A DNA stretch of 64,000 bases from positions 62,001 to 126,000 of the forward strand of contig PLCB01000012.1 of the NCBI GenBank assembly GCA_003134695.1. The letters run 5' to 3'. Position 1 is the first letter of the stretch, and each line of letters begins with the position of its first letter. Origin of the DNA: Candidatus Zemynaea palustris (lineage in GTDB: Bacteria; Vulcanimicrobiota; Vulcanimicrobiia; Vulcanimicrobiales; Vulcanimicrobiaceae). Shown here in pieces: positions 1-8,520 of the stretch. The notes under the pieces were generated by a model. It saw only the letters and a list, made by a program, of their open reading frames with translations, searched no databases and had not been told where the DNA came from. Both the position numbers and the translations under genes were made by a program.

Positions 1-1
1 T

Positions 2-424
2 GCCGCCGGAACCGACTCGAAGCTAACGTTCGTCCAGAACGGCGACGGTTCGTTGACTGCAACCAACGAGCTCTATTCAGGCGACTACGCCGCGGTGATA
101 ACGGCCGGCGGTTCAGCGCGAACGTTCACCGAACACTATGTCTTTGATTCTCAACGGCAACTCTGGAGCAATACCGACGCGTGGAACGGTCTTTACGAGT
201 TTGGCTTCGTCGGCACGGCGAACCCGTGGACGAGCGATCAATGGCAGATTACGGGGCGAGTTCACACGAGCAGGAGCCCCGGCGCGGGCACCCCCGAACG
301 TAAGACGTATACCTATATTGGGCCCAATGAATTTCAGCGTCGAATTACGACGGTCGGCCCCGGCCTAAGCGACAGCGTGTGCAAGCGGGTTGACGCCATC
401 GCACCGAAGGCTACACCGAGTTAA
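2..424 (+). CDS. C-terminal part of a hypothetical protein (cut by window edge)
   Basis: The frame is open from the first complete codon at position 2 to TAA at 422-424, so the start lies outside the window; an internal TTG at 53 is not needed as a start. About 140 residues are visible. They are rich in Gly, Thr and aromatic residues (QWQITGRV, RKTYTYIGPNEFQRRI), with the alternating pattern of a beta-barrel or lipocalin-like fold such as DUF1579-type proteins. I do not recognise a specific family and no catalytic motif is visible. The gene is followed by a decayed regulator fragment, not by an operon partner. Confidence 0.6.
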   Translation, partial: AAGTDSKLTFVQNGDGSLTATNELYSGDYAAVITAGGSARTFTEHYVFDSQRQLWSNTDAWNGLYEFGFVGTANPWTSDQWQITGRVHTSRSPGAGTPERKTYTYIGPNEFQRRITTVGPGLSDSVCKRVDAIAPKATPS

Positions 425-485
425 CGTAACCAAACTCGTTACTTGATTGAGCGTGAAGCCACGGGAAGGCGCGAGAGGCGGCCGA

Positions 486-653
486 ATGCTATCGTTCGTG
501 TTGCGGATCCATTTGCTCGGCCGGCCGCGACTGGAGTGGGGCGGCGAGCCGATTCCTTTCTCCGCGCGCCCCAAAGTCTTGCCGCTCTTGGGCTTCCTGC
601 TGCTTCATTCGGCTGCGCCGACGCATCTGCACACGGCAAGGTCGTTACTCTGA
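486..653 (+). pseudogene. N-terminal remnant of a SARP/AfsR-type transcriptional activator
   Basis: From ATG 486 the frame reads LRIHLLGRPRLEWGGEPI and continues FSARPKVLPLLGFLLLH. This is the standard opening of the winged-helix domain of BTAD/SARP activators (first strand LxLLGxPxLEWGG, then the helix where the Lys/Arg-LLAYLLLH motif sits). After about 40 residues the similarity stops and the frame ends at TGA 651-653. No HTH recognition helix or BTAD domain follows in any frame before 772, so this is a truncated remnant. An intact member of the same superfamily is at 59884-61218; nothing shows that the fragment derives from it. Confidence 0.6.
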
Positions 654-772
654 CGGGCGAGGCTGCCGAGCACGCGGCCGGCCTCTAGCCGGTCCGGCCA
701 AGTGCTTTCACGCTATTCCCTCCATCGCAAGGCGAAGGGACTCCGTTGCCCGCCGCCTCGGCCGCGCCCTCC

Positions 773-925
773 CTACGCTTGCGTTGCGTTGGCGACGATC
801 ATTTCGCGCGGCGCGCGCATCCCATGATTCTCGTCGCCGTGAACGTCGGCGGCGGCGACCAACGAGTCTTCGTCGTCGCCGGTGATGACTTTCCCGCAAA
901 GCGGGCAGGTGACTTGTAACGCCAT
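773..925 (-). CDS. DUF1059-like small zinc-binding protein
   Basis: This 50-residue protein starts at ATG 925-923. It begins MALQVTCPLCGKVITGDDED and continues with a His-containing segment (AADVHGDENHG), matching the small DUF1059 type: a CxxC pair, an acidic 'D-D-E-D-S-L' turn and a distal H-x5-H, probably a single metal site. The longer frame that runs on upstream to 1816 overlaps the MarR and YceI genes and is not credible. The gene is divergent from the MarR gene with only 57 bases between them, so the two could share a control region. Function of the family is unknown. Confidence 0.6.
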   Translation of the reverse strand: MALQVTCPLCGKVITGDDEDSLVAAADVHGDENHGMRAPREMIVANATQA

Positions 926-982
926 GCTCGTTGTTCTCCTTCGACGCTTGCAGGCTTTTGCAAAGCGGCGCTCCAACCTGCC

Positions 983-1510
983 GTGCGCATGAGACGCGGA
1001 GACGCAAGCGGCGACGGGCTCGTCGGCTGGCCGGAGAGCCACTTCAACGGATACAAGAAGCGCTTCGCGGAGTTCGACGGCGCAGCGCTGCGAGCGCTGC
1101 TCACGCTGCGGGCTGCCGCCCAGCAGGTCGAGAACGCGCTCGGCGCCTGGTTTGCTGAAAGCGGGTTGACGCCGCAAAAATTCGGTGTCCTGATGCTCCT
1201 CTTCGCCGAAGACAAGCCGATCGCGCTTTCGAACTTGCGCCGCTTCCTCAACACGACGCAGGCAAATGTAACGGGGCTCATCGCGGGACTCGAACGCGAC
1301 GGCCTGATCGATCGCCGCGCGAGCGCCGACGATCAGCGCGTCTCCTATGTGAGCGTCTCGCGCGCGGGGAAGCGCATCTTGCGGACCACACTGCCGGGGT
1401 ATTTCGCCTTGAGCCGGGAGGCGCTCCGCGGGCTGAATCAAGCGGAAAAGAAGACGTTCATCGCATTGCTGGCGCGGGTCGCGCGCGGGTTTGCGCCGAT
1501 CGCCGATTAG
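983..1510 (+). CDS. MarR-family transcriptional regulator
   Basis: 175 residues from GTG 983; ATG 989 is an equally possible start. The layout is that of MarR: an N-terminal dimerisation helix (residues ~25-60), a winged HTH with LSNLRRFLNTTQANVTGLIAGLE as recognition region (~80-105), and a wing with the family signature D-R-R-x5-D-Q-R (DRRASADDQR, ~110-120). A C-terminal dimer helix ends the protein. It ends 4 bases inside the 3' end of the convergent YceI gene. MarR proteins repress neighbouring stress or efflux genes and release DNA on ligand binding or thiol oxidation; the ligand cannot be told from sequence. Confidence 0.9.
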   Translation: MRMRRGDASGDGLVGWPESHFNGYKKRFAEFDGAALRALLTLRAAAQQVENALGAWFAESGLTPQKFGVLMLLFAEDKPIALSNLRRFLNTTQANVTGLIAGLERDGLIDRRASADDQRVSYVSVSRAGKRILRTTLPGYFALSREALRGLNQAEKKTFIALLARVARGFAPIAD

Positions 1511-2100
1511 CCGGCTGCCGCGACGGCCTCGACTTCGATGGTGATCGCAACCTCGGTTCCAGCGATCAGCGATGCGCCGCTTTGCGACATGAGCGTCAGG
1601 CCGAAGTCGCGGCGGTCGATCTTCGTCGTCACCTCGTAGCCGACGTGCCGGTGGCCGCGCCCGTCGGTGGTCGTCCCGAGTGTTTTCGCCGCGAGCGTCA
1701 CGCTCTTGGTGACGCCGTGAAGCGTGAGGTTGCCGACGACCGTGAAAGCGTCCGGCGTCCCGCTGATCTGCGTGCTGACGAACGTGATCGCCGGAAAATT
1801 CGCGACGTCGAACCAATCCTTCCCGCGCAGATCGGCATCACGTTTGTCGTTGCCGGTATTCAGCTTGGCCGCGTCGAGCGTCGCATCGATCGACTCCGGT
1901 AAGGTCGAGCCCTCTGCCGTCTGAATCGTGGCCTGCTGGATCGGAATCGTTCCCTTGACGTTGGTGACGATCAGATGGCGAACCGTGAATTCAGCGTTCG
2001 AATGTCCGGGATCGACCCTCCAGGTCGCTCCCGTCGCACCCAGCGAGGGTGCGGCGGAGAAGATCATCGTGCCTAGCAAGAGTGCGAAATGGCGGGTCAT
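1507..2100 (-). CDS. YceI-family periplasmic lipid-binding protein
   Basis: 197 residues from ATG 2100. Residues 1-22 form a Sec signal peptide ending in SLGATG. The mature part has the YceI signature WRVDPGHSNAEFTVRHLIVTNVKG at its start, then the repeated beta-strand pattern ('DADLRGKDWFDVANFPAITFVS', 'GNLTLHGVTKSVTL') and a terminal IDRRDFGLT motif. YceI proteins are lipocalin-like barrels that bind polyisoprenoid or other long lipids, commonly in the periplasm. The gene is convergent with the MarR gene. No cytochrome b561 partner, which often accompanies YceI, is seen nearby. Confidence 0.95.
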   Translation of the reverse strand: MTRHFALLLGTMIFSAAPSLGATGATWRVDPGHSNAEFTVRHLIVTNVKGTIPIQQATIQTAEGSTLPESIDATLDAAKLNTGNDKRDADLRGKDWFDVANFPAITFVSTQISGTPDAFTVVGNLTLHGVTKSVTLAAKTLGTTTDGRGHRHVGYEVTTKIDRRDFGLTLMSQSGASLIAGTEVAITIEVEAVAAAG

Positions 2101-2200
2101 GATGCTACCTCCGGTCGGCAGCGTAACTCTTAGACTCCGCCCGTGGTTTCAGGGGCGGGACGCTCCGCGCTCGGGGGAGAACCGAAGGCAGCTCACCGAT

Positions 2201-2271
2201 GCGGGTGTGATGTAATGGTAGCCTGTGACCTTCCCAAGGTCGACGCGCGGGTTCGATTCCCGCCACCCGCT
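2201..2271 (+). tRNA. tRNA-Gly (anticodon CCC)
   Basis: Acceptor stem GCGGGTG pairs with CACCCGC at 2264-2270, discriminator T2271. The anticodon stem encloses the loop TTCCCAA, giving CCC, and the T arm GCGGG-TTCGATT-CCCGC is perfect. CCA is not encoded. It is followed after 6 bases by tRNA-Cys, so the two probably form one transcript. Confidence 0.95.
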
Positions 2272-2277
2272 CGCCAA

Positions 2278-2349
2278 GGCGACGTAGCCAAGTGGTAAGG
2301 CGGAGCTCTGCAAAAGCTCTATTCCCCAGTTCGAATCTGGGCGTCGCCT
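2278..2349 (+). tRNA. tRNA-Cys (anticodon GCA)
   Basis: Acceptor stem GGCGACG pairs with CGTCGCC at 2342-2348, discriminator T2349. The anticodon stem GAGCT/AGCTC encloses CTGCAAA, giving GCA. The T arm CCCAG-TTCGAAT-CTGGG is perfect and CCA is not encoded. The next protein gene begins 21 bases downstream. Confidence 0.95.
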
Positions 2350-2370
2350 CATTTGTTCCCTCTCAATTCA

Positions 2371-3747
2371 ATGCTCGATCGGTACGACACGCCTCAAGAG
2401 TTCTCGAACGTGCGCGGGGCGTTATTGCTCGGCGTTCTGTTGCTCTTGACCCTCGTCTCGTTCGCGCTGATCTCGTTGCACATCTACTCGCAGCTCGATC
2501 GCACTCGCCAGGTCGGGCGCGCCTTGGTCGCTGCCGAGCGACAGCTGAGCGGAGTTCTGCAGGCTCAGATCGACGAGGAGACGGGCCTGCACGGCTTTGT
2601 CGCGACGCGAGACCACTTCTTTCTCGAACCCTATGATGAGGCGGCTCGTCGCTTCGACGGGCTACTCCGAACGTTCGACGGCTTGACGCGGCAACTCCGG
2701 GACCAAGACATCGACGTGGCGAGTGCCGACGTGCGCGCTCTTCATCGCCGCTGGGAACTCGAAGTCGCCCATCCGCTGATAGCAAACCCGCGTCGGGCCG
2801 ACGCCGCTCGGCGCCTGCGGCTCGGCAAGGAGCTCATCGACCGGGTGCGCGCCGACGCCAGCCGCATGAACGACTTCTTGCAGCAGCGTTCGGCGGTCGT
2901 TCAGGTCGACGTGCAGCACAGCATCGACACGACGCTGGGCAGTGCGATCGGTCTGATCGTCGTTTTCGGTTCGCTCGGATTCATCTTCGTATTCTCTCGC
3001 GCTCGGCTTCGGGCTCGAATCGCGCGTGGACGTGCGATCGTCGGTGCACTACAGCGTGCGTACTTGAGCGGCATCGATACCTTTGAAGGCGCGCGCGTCG
3101 GAGCGGCCTATAAGTCGGCGACGCGCTACGCCGGCGTCGGTGGTGATCTCTTCGACGTACTCCGGCTCGACCGAGCGCGGGCGCTGGTCATCCTGGCTGA
3201 CGTCAGTGGGAAGGGCGTCGAAGCCGCGGTCAATACGGCACTCGTCAAGTACTCGATCCGAACGCTGGCCTTCGACGACGAAGACCCCGCCACGATCCTC
3301 GGGGCCTTCAACGAGATCTTCATGAGGACGATCAAGGACCCGAGCCTGTTCGTCGCGGTCTTCGTGGGCGTCGTCGACGCGGCTGCGATGCGCGTCGCTT
3401 ACGGGAGCGCCGGAATCGCCGGCGCGTTTCTGCGGCGTTTCGACGAGGTGAAGCAGTTCGAGCTGACGGGTCCCGTGATCGGGCTCGACCGCTCGATGAC
3501 GTTTGAGACTCGCACGGTCGATCTAAGAACCGGAGACTTGCTGGTCTTCGCAACGGACGGGCTGAGCGAGGCGCGCAACCGGCGGGGCGAGATCCTCGGC
3601 ACCGAAGGCGCGATCGAATTCTTGCGCGCCACGCCCACCGAACCGCAGCGCTGCGCCGACGCGCTTGCCGAGGCGGTTCGCCGGCGCACGAGCCGGCGAC
3701 TGCGCGACGACCTCGCGGTGCTCGCGATCGCCGTCGACGGCGTCTAG
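2371..3747 (+). CDS. Membrane SpoIIE-type PP2C phosphatase with CHASE3 sensor
   Basis: ATG 2371 is preferred to the in-frame TTG 2353, which nearly abuts the tRNA. The 458-residue protein has an N-terminal transmembrane helix (LLGVLLLLTLVSFALISLHI). A CHASE3-type extracytoplasmic helical domain follows, with the motif EETGLHGFVATRDHFFLEPY, then a second membrane helix (GSAIGLIVVFGSLGFIFVFS). The cytoplasmic C-terminal half is a SpoIIE/RsbU PP2C phosphatase: GVGGDLFDVLRLD and LADVSGKGVEAA carry metal-binding Asp residues, and LVFATDGLSEARN and LRDDLAVLAIAV the others. Such proteins dephosphorylate anti-anti-sigma factors in partner-switching pathways, but no kinase or antagonist gene is adjacent. 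It abuts hisF with no spacer. Confidence 0.9.
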   Translation: MLDRYDTPQEFSNVRGALLLGVLLLLTLVSFALISLHIYSQLDRTRQVGRALVAAERQLSGVLQAQIDEETGLHGFVATRDHFFLEPYDEAARRFDGLLRTFDGLTRQLRDQDIDVASADVRALHRRWELEVAHPLIANPRRADAARRLRLGKELIDRVRADASRMNDFLQQRSAVVQVDVQHSIDTTLGSAIGLIVVFGSLGFIFVFSRARLRARIARGRAIVGALQRAYLSGIDTFEGARVGAAYKSATRYAGVGGDLFDVLRLDRARALVILADVSGKGVEAAVNTALVKYSIRTLAFDDEDPATILGAFNEIFMRTIKDPSLFVAVFVGVVDAAAMRVAYGSAGIAGAFLRRFDEVKQFELTGPVIGLDRSMTFETRTVDLRTGDLLVFATDGLSEARNRRGEILGTEGAIEFLRATPTEPQRCADALAEAVRRRTSRRLRDDLAVLAIAVDGV

Positions 3748-4539
3748 ATGCTGGCGCGACGGATCATTCCGTGCCTCGACGTGAGGGCGGGGCGCGTCGT
3801 GAAGGGCGTGCGTTTCGTCGAGTTGAGCGACGCCGGCGATCCGGTCGAACTCGCACGCGTCTATGAAGCGCGAGGCGCCGACGAACTGGTGTTCCTCGAC
3901 ATCACCGCGACGGTCGAAGGCCGCAAAGCGATGCGCGACGTGGTGAGCGCGGTCGCCGCCGAACTGACGATTCCGTTCGCCGTCGGCGGCGGCGTCAACG
4001 GTGTCGAAGACGTGCGCGATCTATTGCGTGCCGGTTGCGACAAGGTATCGCTCAACAGTGCCGCGATTCGAGCGCCGGAGATCTTACGCGCGGCCGCCGA
4101 CGATTTCGGTAGTCAGTGCATCGTCTTGGCGATCGATGCGCGCCGGGACGTCGCAGGCGACCGATGGGAAGTCGTCATCGACGGCGGACGGACACCAACC
4201 GGCCGCGACGCCGTTGCATGGGCGGTCGAAGGCGCGCGCCTCGGCGCCGGCGAGATTCTGCTGACGAGCATCGATCGCGACGGAACGAAGAGCGGATTCG
4301 ATCTCGAATTGACCGGTGCGGTCCGCTGCGCCGTTGACGTTCCCGTGATTGCATCGGGTGGCGCCGGCTCGATCGACCACTTCGCCGAGGTTTTCCAACG
4401 CGTCGAGGCCGACGCCGCGCTGGCCGCGTCGCTGTTTCACTACGGCGAACTCGACCTCGGCGTCCTCAAAGCGGCTTTGGCTGCACGCGGAATACCAATC
4501 CGCCCAGCCGAACCAATGGCTCGCGAGGCAGTGCACTGA
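3748..4539 (+). CDS. hisF: Imidazole glycerol phosphate synthase, cyclase subunit HisF
   Basis: 263 residues starting directly after the stop of the preceding gene. HisF with HisH converts PRFAR and glutamine-derived ammonia to imidazole glycerol phosphate and AICAR. The TIM-barrel signature is complete: [20 protein letters not shown] with the catalytic Asp of CLDV near residue 11, [26 protein letters not shown], the second catalytic Asp in [13 protein letters not shown], and the phosphate loops ASGGAGS and [11 protein letters not shown]. Its stop is immediately followed by the ATG of hisIE (TGAATG), so they are co-translated. The other his genes, including hisH, are not in the window. Confidence 0.97.
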   Translation: MLARRIIPCLDVRAGRVVKGVRFVELSDAGDPVELARVYEARGADELVFLDITATVEGRKAMRDVVSAVAAELTIPFAVGGGVNGVEDVRDLLRAGCDKVSLNSAAIRAPEILRAAADDFGSQCIVLAIDARRDVAGDRWEVVIDGGRTPTGRDAVAWAVEGARLGAGEILLTSIDRDGTKSGFDLELTGAVRCAVDVPVIASGGAGSIDHFAEVFQRVEADAALAASLFHYGELDLGVLKAALAARGIPIRPAEPMAREAVH

Positions 4540-5166
4540 ATGCGAGTCGATGAATTAGGGTGGGGTGCCGACGGGTTGCTCCCGGTGGTCGTGCAAGACG
4601 CACGCACGGGGGCGGTGCTGACGCTCGCCTACGCAAATCGCGAGGCGCTCGAGCGAACGCTGGCGGAACGAACGACGCATCTCTTCAGCCGCTCGCGCGA
4701 CGTGCTGTGGCGCAAGGGCGAGACGTCGGGCAACGTGCAGTCGGTGGTCGGCGTCGACTACGACTGCGACGCCGACGCGCTTTTGTACCGCGTCGTCCCG
4801 AGCGGACCCGCGTGCCATACCGGAACGCCGTCGTGCTTCTCGGATCGTTTGCTCGGCGGAGAGCCGCAAGCCGCGCCGGGTGCGTTCGCGCGCGCGGTCG
4901 CACACTTGCGCGAGACGATCGAGGCGCGCCGCTCGGCGTCGCCCGAAACGAGTTACACGGCGAAACTTCTCGCCGGCGGCGTCGATCGAATCGGCAAGAA
5001 GATCGGCGAAGAGGCGACCGAGGTCGTCATCGCCGCTAAGAACGGCTCGCGCGACGAATTACGTTGGGAAGCCGCCGATCTACTCTACCACCTCTTCGTC
5101 TTGCTGGCCGAACGCGACATCGACCTCGATGAGGTCGGCGAGGAACTCTTACGGCGGGCGAAATAG
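4540..5166 (+). CDS. hisI: Bifunctional phosphoribosyl-AMP cyclohydrolase / phosphoribosyl-ATP pyrophosphatase
   Basis: 208 residues, a HisIE fusion catalysing steps two and three of histidine synthesis. The N-terminal PRA-CH domain (~1-110) shows VQDARTGAVLTLAYANREAL, the LWRKGETSGNVQ motif, the metal-binding VDYDCDADALL and CHTGTPSCF. The C-terminal PRA-PH domain (~118-208) shows SYTAKLLAGGVDRIGKKIGEEATEVVIAAK and the metal-binding WEAADLLYHLFVLL helix. It follows hisF without a gap. The start of recG overlaps or lies 20 bases after its stop, depending on which recG start is used. Confidence 0.97.
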   Translation: MRVDELGWGADGLLPVVVQDARTGAVLTLAYANREALERTLAERTTHLFSRSRDVLWRKGETSGNVQSVVGVDYDCDADALLYRVVPSGPACHTGTPSCFSDRLLGGEPQAAPGAFARAVAHLRETIEARRSASPETSYTAKLLAGGVDRIGKKIGEEATEVVIAAKNGSRDELRWEAADLLYHLFVLLAERDIDLDEVGEELLRRAK

Positions 5167-5186
5167 CCGGGGGCACGCCGCGCTCG

Positions 5187-7265
5187 TTGCTCGATCTGCG
5201 CGGCGTCGGTCCGGAACTTGCGCGCCGCCTCGGGGCGCTGGACATTCGCACGCCGCGCGATCTGGCGGCGACCTATCCGCGCGATTATAAGGATTGGCGC
5301 CGTCCGGCGCCGATCGCGGAGATCGTGCGCGGTGCGCTGGCTCGCTACGGCCGCCCGCAAGAACCCGAGTCGAGCGAAGAGATCACGGTCGCTCGGATCG
5401 TTCGCGTCAACGAGTTCCGCGCCCGCATCCCGATCGTCAGCGCCGATGTCGAAGATGCCACGGGCAAACTCAAGGCGACCTGGTTCGGCCGGCATCGCTT
5501 CGCCGGGAGGCTCCACCCCGGCGACCGCATCTTCATCTATGGACGGGCGCAGGCGAAGCGCACGCGCGGCGCGGTCGGCGTCGAGCTGAACGTTCTGCAA
5601 CACCGTTCCCTCGCCGAAGATGAAGAGTACGAAGGCGCGATCGTCCCCGTCTACCGTGCTACCAAGGACCTTTCGTCGCGCACGATCGCGACGATCGTCG
5701 AGCGCAATCTCGGCGCGCTCGAGACGTTCGTGCGGGACGTTCTACCGCCGGCGCTTCTCAAGAAGCATCGCTTCGGTCCCTTGCGCCAAGCCTGGCGGGA
5801 ACTGCACCGTCCCACGACGCCGGAAGGCGCGGCGGCCGCCCGCGAACGCGTCGTCTACGAAGAGTTTTTCGGCATCGCGCTAGCCGCGGCACTCAAGCGG
5901 GCGCGACGGATAGCCGAAGGCGGTGCGCTGCGCCTCGAAGCGCCGCCCGGATTGCTCGACGAATTCGAACGCGAGGTCGGGTTGCGCCTGACCGGCGCGC
6001 AACGGCGCGTGATCGAGCAGCTTTGGAACGACATGGCGCGGCCCGCGGCGATGAATCGGCTTTTGCAAGGCGACGTCGGTAGCGGCAAGACGCTCGTCGC
6101 CGCAGCCGCGATCGTGCTCGCCGCGCGCAACGGCGTGCAAAGCGCGCTGATGGCCCCGACCGAGATCCTTGCCGCGCAGCACGCGCACAAGTTGGCACCG
6201 CTCTTGCTGCCGTTCGGCATCCGGGTCGACGCGCTGTTCGGCAGCCTCGGCGCACGCGATCGCGAACGGACTCGAGCGCGCCTGGCAAGCGGCGAATGCG
6301 ATCTCGCCATCGGCACGCACGCCCTGATCGTCGAAGGCGTCGAATTCGCAAACTTGGGACTCGCGGTCATCGACGAGCAACACCGTTTCGGCGTCGCGCA
6401 ACGCGCTGCGCTGCGCTCGAAGAGCCGCGCGCCGCACACGCTGCACATGACGGCGACGCCGATTCCGCGGACGCTCGCGCAAACGAAATATGCCGATCTC
6501 GACCTCTCGGTGATCGACGAGATGCCGCCGGGCCGAACGCCGGTCGAGACGTACGTGCTGCGCGAGAGCCGCAAGTCGCTGGCGTACGATTTCGTCCGCA
6601 AGCACGTCGCGCGCGGGCGCCAAGCCTTCGTCGTCGCGCCGGCCATCGATGAATCCGAGGCGGCGCTGACCAGCGCGATCGCCGAGCTCGACGTGTTGCG
6701 CCGCGACGTCTTCCCCGATTTGCGCGTCGCCTTGGTGCACGGACGGATGCCGTGGCGTGAAAAGGAGGCCGTGATGGAACGCTTCGTCCGGGGTGAGGTC
6801 GACGTTCTGACCGCGACGACGGTCGTCGAAGTCGGGGTCGACATCCCGAACGCCTCGGTGATGGTCATCCTCGACGCGCATCGCTACGGCCTCGCGCAAC
6901 TCCATCAGTTGCGCGGCCGCGTCGGGCGCGGCGCCGCGCGATCGTACTGCCTCGTGATCTCGCCCGATGAGCAAGGCGACGTCGAGCGGCTTCAAGTTCT
7001 CGCCGAGACGAACGACGGCTTCAAGATCGCCGAAGAAGATCTGCGTTTGCGCGGCGAGGGCGAGTTTGCCGGAACGCTTCAAGCCGGCGGCAGCGGCGGC
7101 TTGCTCGGCAGCGTCGTCGGCGACTTCGCGCTCTACATGCGCGCCAAGGCGGACGCCGACGCGCTGGTCGGGGCCGATCCGAACCTTGCTCGGCCGGAGC
7201 ATCGAGCGCTGCGCGAGATCCTGGACGAGGAAGCGACGGCGCGTGCGATGCTGGTCAGCTCCTGA
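5187..7265 (+). CDS. recG: ATP-dependent DNA helicase RecG
   Basis: 692 residues from TTG 5187. RecG reverses stalled replication forks and migrates Holliday junctions. The N-terminal wedge region starts LLDLRGVGPELARRLGALDI and is followed by an OB-fold. The helicase core has Walker A GDVGSGKT (~residue 295), MAPTEILAAQH, the DEQH box in VIDEQHRFG (~396), MTATPIPRT, and the C-terminal helicase motifs VHGRMPWREKE, TTVVEVGVDIPNAS and QLRGRVGRG. The TRG-type tail DLRLRGEGEFAGTLQAGG is present. The frame is open upstream into hisIE, so the true start may be a little earlier; no ATG is available. Its TGA overlaps the next ATG (TGATG). Confidence 0.96.
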   Translation: MLDLRGVGPELARRLGALDIRTPRDLAATYPRDYKDWRRPAPIAEIVRGALARYGRPQEPESSEEITVARIVRVNEFRARIPIVSADVEDATGKLKATWFGRHRFAGRLHPGDRIFIYGRAQAKRTRGAVGVELNVLQHRSLAEDEEYEGAIVPVYRATKDLSSRTIATIVERNLGALETFVRDVLPPALLKKHRFGPLRQAWRELHRPTTPEGAAAARERVVYEEFFGIALAAALKRARRIAEGGALRLEAPPGLLDEFEREVGLRLTGAQRRVIEQLWNDMARPAAMNRLLQGDVGSGKTLVAAAAIVLAARNGVQSALMAPTEILAAQHAHKLAPLLLPFGIRVDALFGSLGARDRERTRARLASGECDLAIGTHALIVEGVEFANLGLAVIDEQHRFGVAQRAALRSKSRAPHTLHMTATPIPRTLAQTKYADLDLSVIDEMPPGRTPVETYVLRESRKSLAYDFVRKHVARGRQAFVVAPAIDESEAALTSAIAELDVLRRDVFPDLRVALVHGRMPWREKEAVMERFVRGEVDVLTATTVVEVGVDIPNASVMVILDAHRYGLAQLHQLRGRVGRGAARSYCLVISPDEQGDVERLQVLAETNDGFKIAEEDLRLRGEGEFAGTLQAGGSGGLLGSVVGDFALYMRAKADADALVGADPNLARPEHRALREILDEEATARAMLVSS

Positions 7266-7981
7266 TGAAGATCGCGGTGGGACTGGACTTCGATCGCACG
7301 CTCGGTGTCGACAACAAGTTGGAACGTGTCGTCGGCGTCGATATCGCCGAGCACTTGGCGCAAACGCGCGGCGTGCCGTTCGATCGCGACGCCGCCGGGA
7401 AGATCTTCGATGAAGCGCTCGCGGCGACGCGGCTCGCCGGGATGCCGATCGAAACCGCGATCGAGGGAGCACTCTTGCGCGCTGCGGGCCCCGGCCCGGA
7501 AAACGAGGACGAAGTCGGGCGCTTTCGCGACCAGGTCATCGAACGCGCGCCGGAATTCGTCCGGCCGCTGCCCGGCGCCAAAGAGATGTTGTCCGCACTC
7601 GACGCGCTCGGCGTGCGTTATGCGATCCTCACCAACGGCTGGAGTCCCTTTCAAGAGGAGAAGGCACGCCTGATTGGATTTCGCGCGCCGGTCTACGTAA
7701 GCGAGCGCATCGGGATGCGGAAACCCGACCGCGACGCGTTCGCACTGCTGGGCCGCCAATTCGAGCTGTCGCTCGATGCGATTTGGTATCTGGGCAACGA
7801 CGCGCTGGTCGATTGCGCCGGCGCGCGCGCCGCGGGTTTGGTGGCCGTATGGTTCGACTGGGAGAACCGGACCTATCCGGCCGGCGTCGAGCCGCCGAAT
7901 CACGTGATCCACGCGCTCGACGAGTTTCCGCCGTTGGTTCAAGGGCAGCTCACGGGGGCGGCGAAGCCGTCGGCGCAATGA
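7265..7981 (+). CDS. HAD-superfamily hydrolase
   Basis: 238 residues translationally coupled to recG (TGATG). Motif I is DFDRT (GLDFDRTLGVDN, nucleophile Asp9), motif II is the T of AILTNGWSP, motif III the K of GMRKPDRDAF, and motif IV WYLGNDALVDCAGARAAG. A helical cap of subclass I lies between motifs I and II. This is the phosphoglycolate phosphatase-like branch of HAD enzymes. The substrate cannot be inferred. Its stop overlaps the rsmD start (ATGA). Confidence 0.9.
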   Translation: MKIAVGLDFDRTLGVDNKLERVVGVDIAEHLAQTRGVPFDRDAAGKIFDEALAATRLAGMPIETAIEGALLRAAGPGPENEDEVGRFRDQVIERAPEFVRPLPGAKEMLSALDALGVRYAILTNGWSPFQEEKARLIGFRAPVYVSERIGMRKPDRDAFALLGRQFELSLDAIWYLGNDALVDCAGARAAGLVAVWFDWENRTYPAGVEPPNHVIHALDEFPPLVQGQLTGAAKPSAQ

Positions 7982-8520
7982 GAATCAGCGGCGGCGCGCT
8001 GCGCAACCGCCCCGTCCCCGCCCCGCGCGGGATGGCGACGCGGCCGACGCCCGGGAAGGTCAAGGAGGCGCTGTTCTCGATCGTCGGCGAGCGCATCGAC
8101 GGCGCACGCGTCCTCGACCTCTACGCCGGCAGCGGCGCCGTCGGTTTCGAGGCACTTTCACGCGGCGCGGCGCACGTTACTTTCGTGGAGATCCACGCAC
8201 CTACGGCTGCCGCGATCAAGCAAACCGCCGAACGACTCGGCGTCGGCAAGTCGGTCAGCGTCATGTGCGCCCCGGCTGAGGCGGCCGCGAAACGTGTCGC
8301 CGGCCGTTTTGATTTCGTATATGCCGATCCGCCGTACGCCGTCCCGCCGCCCCACCTGACCTTCGGCGTCCTGCGGACGCGTGGCGCGATCGACGCCAAG
8401 AGCGTCGTCGTCTACGAGCATCGCGACGGCGGCCCGGCGTTCACGAGCCTGGGTTTTGCGACGCTGCGCGAGGCGCGCTACGGGGAAACCGTGTTGCAGT
8501 TTTTGCTGGCGCAACCGTGA
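7978..8520 (+). CDS. rsmD: 16S rRNA (guanine966-N2)-methyltransferase RsmD
   Basis: 180 residues from ATG 7978, which overlaps the previous stop by 4 bases; the longer open frame to 7783 lies inside the HAD gene. RsmD methylates G966 of 16S rRNA with S-adenosylmethionine. The sequence opens MRISGGALRNRPVPAP, has the SAM-binding motif VLDLYAGSGAVGFEALSRGA and the catalytic DPPY in FVYADPPYAVPPP. The rsmD-coaD neighbourhood is conserved in many bacteria. Its stop overlaps the GTG of coaD (GTGA). Confidence 0.95.
   Translation: MRISGGALRNRPVPAPRGMATRPTPGKVKEALFSIVGERIDGARVLDLYAGSGAVGFEALSRGAAHVTFVEIHAPTAAAIKQTAERLGVGKSVSVMCAPAEAAAKRVAGRFDFVYADPPYAVPPPHLTFGVLRTRGAIDAKSVVVYEHRDGGPAFTSLGFATLREARYGETVLQFLLAQP

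Noticed and set aside
773-1816. 347-codon minus-strand frame covering the MarR and YceI genes
   Set aside because: It is the GC-rich shadow of well-supported genes; only its last 50 codons, with a DUF1059-like sequence, are kept.
5880-7472. 530-codon minus-strand frame opposite recG
   Set aside because: Antisense to recG and the HAD gene; translation has no motif and is dominated by Arg, Ala and Asp.
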